NCBI GenBank assembly: GCA_001899205.1
Contig: MKVL01000005.1
Coordinates: 1-59,293, forward strand
Direction of reading: 5' to 3'
DNA: 59,293 bases
From: Mesorhizobium sp. 65-26
Lineage (GTDB): Bacteria > Pseudomonadota > Alphaproteobacteria > Rhizobiales > Rhizobiaceae
In this document: positions 9,673 through 16,906 of the stretch, one piece after another
How positions within the stretch are numbered: the first letter of the stretch is position 1
Layout: each line of letters opens with the position of its first letter
Program-made: the position numbers and the translations under genes
The notes under the pieces: model-generated
What the model was told of the DNA's origin: nothing
Database searches by the model: none
Seen by the model: the letters and a program-made list of their open reading frames with translations, nothing else

Positions 9673-10057
9673 GGTCATCCCTCTTCGGCCATACCGGTGC
9701 GCGAAGCATAGCCACGGGCGGCCAGTTGGCAATCGACGATCAAAAGAAGCCGGCGCTCTCAAACCGCTTTGCCGGCAAGCATTGCGCTATCCGCCGTGGC
9801 TAATGCCAGATGATTATTTCAGTTAGATGACAAACGACTTTGGGCACGACCAAGTTCGTCGGCGGAAGCCTCCGGCTGTCTCTTCGCGCCGGCCGCCGGA
9901 GCCCTCCGGCGCGCGTCAACCGGCCCCGGACGGCCGATGATCCCGGTACCGGCTGGCCCACCGCTTTGCCGCGTGCAAAAGCGCCGCGCGCATCCTATAT
10001 GGAGCCGACAATCCCATTTCACGGCCTGGAATGCGGGCCAGACTTTCGAGGCGAGTG
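9673..10057. promoter_or_regulatory. Divergent intergenic region, marR / cobW
   Basis: These 385 bases hold the two divergent promoters. A GC-rich hairpin, CGCCGGA (9894-9900) with TCCGGCG (9905-9911), lies mid-region. I looked for a Zur-like dyad because the CobW gene is probably zinc-related and did not find a convincing one. An AT-richer stretch near 9805-9840 is the likeliest promoter area. No small gene was supported. Confidence 0.45.
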
Positions 10058-11149
10058 ATGAGCGACGCAAAAACGACGAGCGAAGCGCAGACGCAGATTC
10101 CCGTAACCGTGCTCACCGGCTATCTCGGCGCCGGCAAGACGACGCTGCTCAACCGCATCCTGTCGGAGAACCACGGCAAGCGCTACGCCGTCATCGTCAA
10201 TGAATTCGGCGAGATCGGCATCGACAACGACCTGATCGTGGAATCCGACGAGGAAATCTACGAGATGAACAATGGCTGCGTGTGCTGCACGGTGCGCGGC
10301 GACCTGATCCGTGTGGTCGAGGGCCTGATGCGCCGGCCGGGCCGCTTCGATGCCATCGTGGTCGAGACCACGGGGCTGGCCGACCCCGTGCCGGTGGCGC
10401 AGACCTTCTTCATGGACGACGACGTGCGCACCAAGACCAAGCTCGACGCGGTCGTGGCGCTGGTCGATGCCAAGCATCTGCCGCTGCGGCTCAAGGATTC
10501 CAAGGAGGCGGAAGACCAGATCGCCTTCGCCGACGTGGTGGTGCTGAACAAGACCGACCTGGTGACCCCGGAAGAGCTCGCCAAGGTCGAGGCGACCATC
10601 CGCGCCATCAACCCGGCGGCGCGCATCCACCGCACGACGCGCGCCGGCGTCGCCCTCAGCGAGGTGCTCGACCGGGGCGCGTTCGACCTGTCGCGCGCGC
10701 TGGAAAACGATCCGCACTTCCTCGAGGCGCACGACCATGATCACGATCATGAGTGCGGGCCGGATTGCGATCACGACCATCACCATCATCATGACCACCA
10801 CGGGCACGATCATCATGACCACGATCACGCCCATCCGTCCGACATCCACGACGTGACGGTCAAGTCGGTGTCGCTGCGCGGCGGCGAGATGGATCCGAAG
10901 AAGTTCTTCCCCTGGATCGAGAAGATCACCCAGATGGAAGGCCCGAACATCCTGCGACTGAAGGGCATCATCGCGCTCAAGGGCGACGACGAACGCTATG
11001 TCCTGCAGGGCGTCCACATGATCATCGAGGGTGACCACCAGCGCGCCTGGAAGGATGGCGAAAAGCACGAAAGCCGGCTGGTGTTCATCGGACGCGAACT
11101 CGACGCCGAGCGGCTCAGGAAGAGCTTCGAGGCCTGCCAGGCGGCTTGA
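10058..11149 (+). CDS. CobW/COG0523 G3E GTPase, His-rich (putative zinc chaperone)
   Basis: A 363-residue GTPase with Walker A GYLGAGKTT, the metal-binding CxCC motif in NNGCVCCTVRGDL, and NKTD for guanine recognition. Between the GTPase domain and the CobW C-terminal domain is a long His/Asp stretch (residues about 227-266, more than a dozen His). COG0523 proteins of this type insert or deliver metals, usually zinc, under scarcity. ATG 10058 gives MSDAKTT with GAGGCGAG upstream. The WD40 gene two positions downstream is its usual companion in rhizobia; here an Imm45-like gene lies between them. Metal identity is inferred. Confidence 0.9.
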   Translation: MSDAKTTSEAQTQIPVTVLTGYLGAGKTTLLNRILSENHGKRYAVIVNEFGEIGIDNDLIVESDEEIYEMNNGCVCCTVRGDLIRVVEGLMRRPGRFDAIVVETTGLADPVPVAQTFFMDDDVRTKTKLDAVVALVDAKHLPLRLKDSKEAEDQIAFADVVVLNKTDLVTPEELAKVEATIRAINPAARIHRTTRAGVALSEVLDRGAFDLSRALENDPHFLEAHDHDHDHECGPDCDHDHHHHHDHHGHDHHDHDHAHPSDIHDVTVKSVSLRGGEMDPKKFFPWIEKITQMEGPNILRLKGIIALKGDDERYVLQGVHMIIEGDHQRAWKDGEKHESRLVFIGRELDAERLRKSFEACQAA

Positions 11150-11159
11150 TCCTGACGAC

Positions 11160-11570
11160 ATGGCGCAAACCTGGGCTCGAAGCACCTGGAGGACAACCCG
11201 TCGGCTACTGGCCGAGATTCCAGATGAAAGCCTCTGGCGCGGCGACGTTATCCGGCTCGCCCACGATCCGTCGCTGGGCCCTGGTTCGCCGCCGGCCGAG
11301 TTCATGCTCTTCGAAACTTGGGGGTATGACGACGTCCTGGGGCTATTGAAACTCAAGGGCTACAAAGCCGGCCTGCCATTCCTCTATTTCCCAAAAGAGA
11401 GCCAGGGAGAGGACAAATTGTCCCTTGAAACCGGCTGGCTCTTCAAAAACTGGAACCAATGGTTTGTGTACGGCTACCACACCGATGAAAACGACGAACT
11501 GATTGCTCTTCCCATCGAAGGCACAATGATCATAAGACGATCCAAACCCGCGCCACGATTAAAAGTCTGA
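11160..11570 (+). CDS. Imm45-like putative immunity protein (AT-richer insertion)
   Basis: A 136-residue protein that does not belong to the metal operon around it. The pattern SLWRGDVIRL ... FMLFET ... GYKAGLPFLYFPKES ... WLFKNWNQWFVYGY resembles Imm45-family immunity proteins of polymorphic toxin systems, as I remember them. ATG 11160 lies 10 bases after the CobW stop and the gene ends with TGATG shared with the WD40 start. The later part is clearly AT-richer: I count 89 G/C in bases 11341-11520 (49%), against 42 of 60 (70%) at 12001-12060. No toxin gene is nearby. The gene looks acquired and kept as an orphan antidote, but the family call needs a profile search. Confidence 0.6.
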   Translation: MAQTWARSTWRTTRRLLAEIPDESLWRGDVIRLAHDPSLGPGSPPAEFMLFETWGYDDVLGLLKLKGYKAGLPFLYFPKESQGEDKLSLETGWLFKNWNQWFVYGYHTDENDELIALPIEGTMIIRRSKPAPRLKV

Positions 11571-12544
11571 TGCCCACAGTCGCTCCACTCGATCTCGAAG
11601 GCCATTGCGTCGCCGCCGTCTTCCTCAACGACGTGCCGCATTTCGCGCTCGCCGACGGCGCCATCCACCGGCTCGACCATGGCCAGAAGACCGTCCAGGC
11701 CAATGACGGGCTGCTCGCCGCTTTCCACGATGCCGCCAACGACCGGCTGATCACCGGCGGCGAGGACGGCAAGGTGTTCGCCGTCAAGGCCGGAGGCGAC
11801 GTGAGCGAGCTGGCCAGCGCCGGCAAAAAATGGATCACCAACGTCACCGCCGGGCCGCAAGGCTCGATCGCCTATGGCTCGGGCAAGACCGCCTTCGTGC
11901 GCTTCGCCGACGGCAAGACCAAGGAGTTTGCGCATCCGCGCTCGGTCGAGGGGCTGGCCTTCTCGCCCAAGGGCATGCGCATCGGCGTCGCGCGCTACAA
12001 TGGCGCGACGCTGCATTTCCCCGCCGCTGAGGGCAAGCCGGTGGAACTCGAATGGGCGGGCGCCCACACCGGCATCACCTTCTCGCCCGACGGCGCCTTC
12101 CTGGTCACCACCATGCAGGAGAACGCGCTGCACGGCTGGAAGCTTGCCGACGGCAAGCACATGCGCATGACCGGTTATCCCGGCAAGGTCAAAAGCCTGT
12201 CTTGGAGCGTCAAGGGAAAGTGGCTGGCCAGTTCCGGCGCGCCGGCGGCGATCGTCTGGCCGTTCGCGGCCAAGGACGGCCCGATGGGCAAGGCGCCGCT
12301 CGAGCTCGGCACGCGCGGCAATGTGATGGTGACCTGCGTGGCCTGCCATCCCAGCCAGGATGTGGCGGCGATCGGCTATGACGACGGCATGATCCTGGCC
12401 GTGCGTTTCGCCGACGCCAAGGAAGTGCTGCTGCGCCGCCCCGGCAAGGGCGCCGTCACCGCCATGGGCTGGGACAAGGAAGAACGGCGCATCGCCTTCG
12501 GCAGCGCCGTGGGTGATTGCGGCGTCATCGACATCGCCGGTTAG
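11570..12544 (+). CDS. WD40-repeat protein of the CobW operon
   Basis: A 324-residue beta-propeller. Repeated units are visible, for example NDRLITGGEDGKVFAV, HTGITFSPDGAFLVTTMQENALHGW and SLSWSVKGKWLASSG. No signal peptide is seen, so it should be cytoplasmic. Its ATG shares one base with the stop of the Imm45-like gene (TGATG), so translation is coupled. In rhizobial genomes such a WD40 protein commonly follows a CobW GTPase, so a role in metal handling is likely but not shown; the molecular function is unknown. Confidence 0.8.
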   Translation: MPTVAPLDLEGHCVAAVFLNDVPHFALADGAIHRLDHGQKTVQANDGLLAAFHDAANDRLITGGEDGKVFAVKAGGDVSELASAGKKWITNVTAGPQGSIAYGSGKTAFVRFADGKTKEFAHPRSVEGLAFSPKGMRIGVARYNGATLHFPAAEGKPVELEWAGAHTGITFSPDGAFLVTTMQENALHGWKLADGKHMRMTGYPGKVKSLSWSVKGKWLASSGAPAAIVWPFAAKDGPMGKAPLELGTRGNVMVTCVACHPSQDVAAIGYDDGMILAVRFADAKEVLLRRPGKGAVTAMGWDKEERRIAFGSAVGDCGVIDIAG

Positions 12545-12655
12545 GGCAGTAGGGGAATAGGGCAGCAGGGCATTATGTGGATTGCCGGGAACGGCTTGCC
12601 CCACAGCCCTATCGCCTGATCCAACGCAGACCCCTCGCGCGGCCAATTGCGGTTT

Positions 12656-12671
12656 TGCCAACCGGTTGGCA
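12656..12671. promoter_or_regulatory. 16-bp perfect palindrome TGCCAACCGGTTGGCA, candidate operator
   Basis: A perfect dyad with central CG lies 30 bases upstream of the aminotransferase start. Perfect 16-bp symmetry with a CpG centre is typical of LacI-type operators, but the binding protein is not known. It differs from the two other LacI-type palindromes in the window. Confidence 0.55.
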
Positions 12672-12700
12672 GAGTGCCGGCGCGAAGAAGAGGGGTTTTC

Positions 12701-14074
12701 ATGCAGGCATCGCATTCATCCACCGGCGGCATCGACGCCGCCCGCATCGCCGAACTGCGCGAGATGGAGGCCACCGCATTCCGCAAGGCGCGGCCGAAAT
12801 CGGCGGCGCGGATCGGCAACGGCATCGCCGGCTTCTTCGGCGGCGTGCCCATGCACTGGATGACCGACTGGCCGACGCCCTTCCCGATCCTGGTCGACCA
12901 CGCCAGGGGCGCGACCATCACCGACATCGACGGCAACAGGCTGGACGATTTCTGCCTCGGCGATACCGGCTCGATGTTCGGTCATTCGCCGCCGCCGGTG
13001 GCCCGCGCCATCCGGCGCCAAGCCGGGCGCGGCCTGACGTATATGCTGCCGAGCGAGGATGCGCTGGCCATCGGTCCGCTGCTCCAGCAACGTTTCGGCC
13101 TGCCCTTCTGGCAGATCGCCACGACCGCCACCGACGCCAACCGCTTCGCGCTGCGCGTCGCGCGCGCCGTCACCGGACGCGAGAAGATCCTGGTGTTCAA
13201 CGGCTGCTACCATGGCTCGGTCGACGAGACGATGGTGCGCATCGTGGCCGGCAGGCCGGCCAACCGGCCAGGGTTGGCCGGGGAATTCCGCGACCTGACG
13301 GCGACCACCAAGATCGTCGAATTCAACGACCTGCCAGCGCTCGAGGCAGCGCTGAAGGACCGGGATGTCGCTTGCGTCATCACCGAGCCCGTGCTGACCA
13401 ATTCCTGCATGGTGCTACCCGATCCGGGCTTTCATGCCGCGCTTCGCGACCTGACCCGGGCGGCCGGCACGCTGCTGCTGATCGACGAAACGCACACGAT
13501 CTCGACGGGGCCGGGCGGCTATGTCGGCAAATACGGGCTCGAGCCGGACCTGTTCGTGCTCGGCAAGCCGGTGGCCGGCGGGGTGCCGGCCAGCGTGTGG
13601 GGCATGAGCGATGAGGTCGCCACGCACTATGCCGCCTACAACAGGACGAAGGAACCCGGCTATTCCGGCATGGGCACGACGCTGTCGGCCAATCCGCTGC
13701 AGTTCGCCGCCATGCGCGCGACGCTGGAAGAGGTGATGACCGAGGAAAACTACGACCGGATGGACCATCTGGCCCGGCGGCTGGACGCCGGGTTGACGGC
13801 GGCGATCGACCGCCACGGCCTGCCCTGGCATGTCGCGCGGGTCGGCGCCCGCGTCGAGTTCATCTGCGCGCCCGGTCCGCTGCGCAACGGCGGCGAGGCG
13901 GAGACCGCGCACGCGCCGGAGCTCGAAGCCGCCATCCACGTCGCTCTTGTCAATCGCGGCGTGCTGATCGCCCCCTTCCACAACATGATGCTGATCTCGC
14001 CCGCGACCACGGCGGCCCAGGTGAACCGGCTGATCGCGGCCTTCGAGGCTGTTGCGGCCAGGCTTGCGGCATGA
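12701..14074 (+). CDS. Class III PLP aminotransferase (glutamate-1-semialdehyde aminomutase/GABA transaminase-like)
   Basis: A 457-residue fold-type I aminotransferase. The PLP region is visible as LLLIDETHT (the Asp that holds the pyridine ring) and the Schiff-base lysine in PDLFVLGKPVAGG. FNGCYHGSVDE matches the GSAM-like subgroup. It probably transfers the amino group of an omega-amino acid or amine. ATG 12701 is preceded by AAGAGGGG. The downstream ligand-synthase gene (14194) and the amidotransferase at 3294 suggest a gamma-glutamyl amine pathway, though this is inferred from families only. A repeat with a terminator-like hairpin separates it from the next gene. Confidence 0.85.
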   Translation: MQASHSSTGGIDAARIAELREMEATAFRKARPKSAARIGNGIAGFFGGVPMHWMTDWPTPFPILVDHARGATITDIDGNRLDDFCLGDTGSMFGHSPPPVARAIRRQAGRGLTYMLPSEDALAIGPLLQQRFGLPFWQIATTATDANRFALRVARAVTGREKILVFNGCYHGSVDETMVRIVAGRPANRPGLAGEFRDLTATTKIVEFNDLPALEAALKDRDVACVITEPVLTNSCMVLPDPGFHAALRDLTRAAGTLLLIDETHTISTGPGGYVGKYGLEPDLFVLGKPVAGGVPASVWGMSDEVATHYAAYNRTKEPGYSGMGTTLSANPLQFAAMRATLEEVMTEENYDRMDHLARRLDAGLTAAIDRHGLPWHVARVGARVEFICAPGPLRNGGEAETAHAPELEAAIHVALVNRGVLIAPFHNMMLISPATTAAQVNRLIAAFEAVAARLAA

Positions 14075-14097
14075 GACAAGCAGGCGGACATACCTCC

Positions 14098-14176
14098 CTT
14101 ACGCAATTCCGCGGGGAAGGCGTCACGCGCTTTTCCTAGGAAAACCGCGGCGCGGTTTTGCCGGAATTGCCTTAAG
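14098..14176. repeat. Rhizobial intergenic palindromic repeat with terminator-like hairpin
   Basis: The gap begins and ends with the inverted pair GCAATTCCG ... CGGAATTGC. Inside are a 14-bp palindrome TTTTCCTAGGAAAA (14131-14144) and a stem AAAACCGC (14141-14148) / GCGGTTTT (14152-14159). This is the form of a repeat common between genes in rhizobia. The second stem ends in four T and may terminate aminotransferase transcripts. Confidence 0.65.
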
Positions 14177-14193
14177 CCAACCAGAGTTCCATC

Positions 14194-15579
14194 ATGACCT
14201 CACCATCGGGCTCGACGCCCACCGAGGCGCAAGCCTTTCTCGACGCCCATCCCGACATCGAGGCCTTCGACATCGTTCTCACCGACGCCAACGGCATCGG
14301 ACGCGGCAAGATCGTGCGCCGGCACGAATTGATGAGCATATTCGAGGGCGGCCGGCACATGCCGATCTCCATCCTCGGGCTCGACATAACCGGCGAGGAT
14401 GTCCACGACACCGGGCTTATCTGGGACACGGGCGACGGCGACCTGCGGGCATGGCCGATCCCCGGCACGCTGGTGCCGCTCCATGGCACCAAGCCGCCGC
14501 GCGGACAGGTGCTGATGTCGATGTATCATCTCGACGGCGAGCCGATGACCTCCGATCCGCGCCTGGCTCTGGCCAGGCAGGTTGAAATCCTGGCGGCGAG
14601 AGGGCTGCATCCGGCGGGCGCGTTCGAACTCGAGTTCTTCCTGCTCGCCAATGAGCGCGACGCCGAGGGCCGGGTACAGCCGGCGCGCGCCGTTCTTGAC
14701 GGACGCCGGTCGGCCAAGACGGAGGTCTATTCCGTCGACCACCTGCACGGCATGGAACCGCTGTTCTCCGACATATACGCGGCCGCGAAGGCGCAAGGCA
14801 TTCCGGCCGAGACGGTCATTTCGGAATACGCCCCCGGCCAGTACGAGCTGACGCTGAACTACCGCAAGGACGTGCTGCGGGCCGCCGACGATCTGGTGAT
14901 GCTGAAGCGGCTGGTGCGGGCGCAGGCGCGCCGTCACGGCGTCACCGCCTGCTTCATGGCCAAGCCGATCGAGAAATACGCCGGCTCGGGCATGCATTTC
15001 CATGTTTCGCTGCAGGACGGCGCCGGCAGGAACGTGTTCACCGAGGCCGCCGGCGAAACATGGTCGCCCAAGCTGCTCGGCGGGCTCGGCGGCCTTCTCC
15101 ACACGATGGCGGAATCGATGCTGGTGTTCGCCCCGCATGCGAATTCCTGGCGGCGATTCGTCTCGCAATCCTATGCCCCGGTGGCGCCGACATGGGGCGT
15201 CAACAACCGCTCCGTGGCACTGCGAGTGCCGGCAGGCGACGCGAAGAACCGCCGCATCGAACACCGGCCGTCCGGCGTCGACGCCAACCCCTACCTGGTG
15301 GCGGCAACCGTGCTGGCCGGTATCGTCAAGGGCCTCGACGAGGGGCTCGACCCCGGCGCCGAGACCACGGGCAACGGCTATGACGCGGCCCCCACGCAGA
15401 CCAATATGCCGGTAGACTGGCGCACCGCCATCGAGGCGGCGAGAGAGTCCAGCTTCCTGAAAGTCGCCCTGGGCGAGGATTTGCATCGCACCTTCGTCGC
15501 CATCAAGCAGGCCGAGTATCTGCGCGTGGCGCGTACCGTCAGCGAACTGGACTACCACCTCTATCTGCACGAGGTCTGA
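14194..15579 (+). CDS. Glutamine synthetase family ligase (gamma-glutamylputrescine synthetase-like)
   Basis: A 461-residue member of the GlnA/PuuA superfamily. It has the ligase beta-grasp N-terminus (DIVLTDANGIGRGK) and the catalytic motifs EYAPGQYELTLNY, KPIEKYAGSGMHFHVSL and NRSVALRVP with RRIEHRPSG. The Tyr-adenylation loop of true GlnA is not seen, and the length fits the amine-ligating group, which joins glutamate to putrescine or another amine using ATP. ATG 14194 follows a rhizobial repeat. Neighbour families (aminotransferase upstream, gamma-glutamyl-GABA hydrolase-like enzyme at 3294) fit amine catabolism. The exact amine is unknown. Confidence 0.87.
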   Translation: MTSPSGSTPTEAQAFLDAHPDIEAFDIVLTDANGIGRGKIVRRHELMSIFEGGRHMPISILGLDITGEDVHDTGLIWDTGDGDLRAWPIPGTLVPLHGTKPPRGQVLMSMYHLDGEPMTSDPRLALARQVEILAARGLHPAGAFELEFFLLANERDAEGRVQPARAVLDGRRSAKTEVYSVDHLHGMEPLFSDIYAAAKAQGIPAETVISEYAPGQYELTLNYRKDVLRAADDLVMLKRLVRAQARRHGVTACFMAKPIEKYAGSGMHFHVSLQDGAGRNVFTEAAGETWSPKLLGGLGGLLHTMAESMLVFAPHANSWRRFVSQSYAPVAPTWGVNNRSVALRVPAGDAKNRRIEHRPSGVDANPYLVAATVLAGIVKGLDEGLDPGAETTGNGYDAAPTQTNMPVDWRTAIEAARESSFLKVALGEDLHRTFVAIKQAEYLRVARTVSELDYHLYLHEV

Positions 15580-15593
15580 TCGCGGATCCGAAG

Positions 15594-15620
15594 GGCGCGG
15601 CGATCACTTTTCGCCGCGCC
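15594..15620. terminator. Terminator-like hairpin after the glutamine synthetase-like gene
   Basis: A perfect 9-bp stem, GGCGCGGCG (15594-15602) with CGCCGCGCC (15612-15620), loop of nine bases. It is not followed by a T run, so termination strength is uncertain, but it separates the amine operon from the LexA-controlled repair operon. Confidence 0.6.
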
Positions 15621-15651
15621 GTGTCAAAAATTATAGCGTTGGCAAGTTTTG

Positions 15652-15666
15652 GAACATATCATGAAC
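15652..15666. promoter_or_regulatory. LexA (SOS) box GAACATATCATGAAC
   Basis: The sequence is a perfect GAAC-N7-GAAC direct repeat, the established LexA-binding motif of Alphaproteobacteria. It lies 2 bases upstream of the radical SAM gene start, where a bound repressor would block transcription. The two repair genes behind it should therefore be induced by DNA damage. Confidence 0.8.
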
Positions 15667-15668
15667 AT

Positions 15669-16904
15669 ATGTCCGTACTTTCCATCCGTGAAAAACTCGC
15701 GATCCTGTCCGACGCCGCGAAATACGACGCCTCCTGCGCATCGTCGGGGTCGATCAAGCGCGATTCGTTGAAGTCGCGCGGCATCGGCTCGACCGAGGGA
15801 TCCGGCATCTGCCACTCCTACGCGCCGGACGGGCGCTGCATTTCGCTGCTCAAGATCCTGCTCACCAATTTCTGCATCTACGACTGCAGCTATTGCATCA
15901 ACCGCTCGTCCTCGAACGTGCGGCGCGCCCGCTTCGGCGTCGACGAGGTGGTGAAGCTGACGATGGATTTCTACCGCCGCAACTACATCGAAGGGCTGTT
16001 CCTGTCGTCGGGCGTCATACGCTCGCCGGACGAGACGATGGGCGAGATGGTCGAGGTGACGCGCCGGCTGCGGCTGGAGGAGAAATTCGGCGGCTACATC
16101 CACCTCAAGACCATTCCGGAAGCCTCCGCCGGGCTGATCGAGATGGCCGGTCTCTATGCCGACCGACTGTCGATCAACGTCGAATTGCCGACCGACGAGG
16201 GCGTGAAGAAGCTGGCGCCGGAAAAGAAGCCGGAGACGATCCGGCTGTCGATGGCGAAGCTGCGGCGTAAGATCGAGGAGAAGGCCGAACCGACATTGCA
16301 GAGCCGCAAGCGCGAGCGCTTTTCCCCGGGCGGGCAGTCGACCCAGATGATCGTGGGCGCCGACAAGACGTCCGATGACGGCATCCTGCGCGCCAGCGCC
16401 CGGCTCTACGGCAGCTACCATCTGCGCCGCGTCTACTATTCGGCCTTCAGCCCGATCCCGGATTCATCGTCCGCCCTGCCCTTGCTGAAGCCACCGCTGA
16501 TGCGCGAGCACCGGCTTTACCAGGCGGATTGGCTGATGCGCTTCTACGGCTTCTCGCAGCCGGAAATCCTGGCCGGCAGCAACGATGGCATGCTCGATCT
16601 CGCCATCGACCCCAAGCTCGCCTGGGCCCTGCGCAACCGCGGCCGCTTCCCCGTCGACGTCAACCGCGCCGAGCGCGAGGCGCTGCTGCGCGTGCCCGGC
16701 CTCGGCACCAAGGTGATCGACAGGATACTGGAGACGCGCCGTTATCGCCGGCTGCGCCTCGAGGATGTCGGCCGGCTCTGTCATTCGGTCGCCAAGGTGC
16801 GGCCTTTCATAACGGCGGAAGGATGGTCGCCGGGCGCGCTTACCGACAAGGCCGGCCTGCGCGAGGTTGTCACCCGCTCCTGCGAGCAGCTTTCGCTGTT
16901 TTGA
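15669..16904 (+). CDS. Putative DNA modification/repair radical SAM protein
   Basis: A 411-residue radical SAM enzyme of the type annotated as putative DNA modification/repair protein (TIGR03916 group, from memory). The 4Fe-4S cluster cysteines are C69, C73 and C76 (CIYDCSYC). The C-terminal part carries a helix-hairpin-helix (VNRAEREALLRVPGLGTKVIDRIL without its last residues), a non-specific DNA-binding element. ATG 15669 gives MSVLSIREKL, the usual N-terminus; a GTG at 15621 would put the LexA box inside the gene and is unlikely. The ribosome site is weak. The gene is followed after 2 bases by the UdgX fusion, its standard partner. The chemical reaction is unknown. Confidence 0.87.
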   Translation: MSVLSIREKLAILSDAAKYDASCASSGSIKRDSLKSRGIGSTEGSGICHSYAPDGRCISLLKILLTNFCIYDCSYCINRSSSNVRRARFGVDEVVKLTMDFYRRNYIEGLFLSSGVIRSPDETMGEMVEVTRRLRLEEKFGGYIHLKTIPEASAGLIEMAGLYADRLSINVELPTDEGVKKLAPEKKPETIRLSMAKLRRKIEEKAEPTLQSRKRERFSPGGQSTQMIVGADKTSDDGILRASARLYGSYHLRRVYYSAFSPIPDSSSALPLLKPPLMREHRLYQADWLMRFYGFSQPEILAGSNDGMLDLAIDPKLAWALRNRGRFPVDVNRAEREALLRVPGLGTKVIDRILETRRYRRLRLEDVGRLCHSVAKVRPFITAEGWSPGALTDKAGLREVVTRSCEQLSLF

Positions 16905-16906
16905 CC

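Noticed and set aside
10735-10845. Short tandem repeat (CATCAT/GACCAC) resembling a microsatellite
   Set aside because: It encodes the His/Asp-rich stretch of the CobW protein and is explained by it.
15621-15668. Upstream GTG start for the radical SAM gene
   Set aside because: It would place the LexA box in the coding sequence and add residues without family character.
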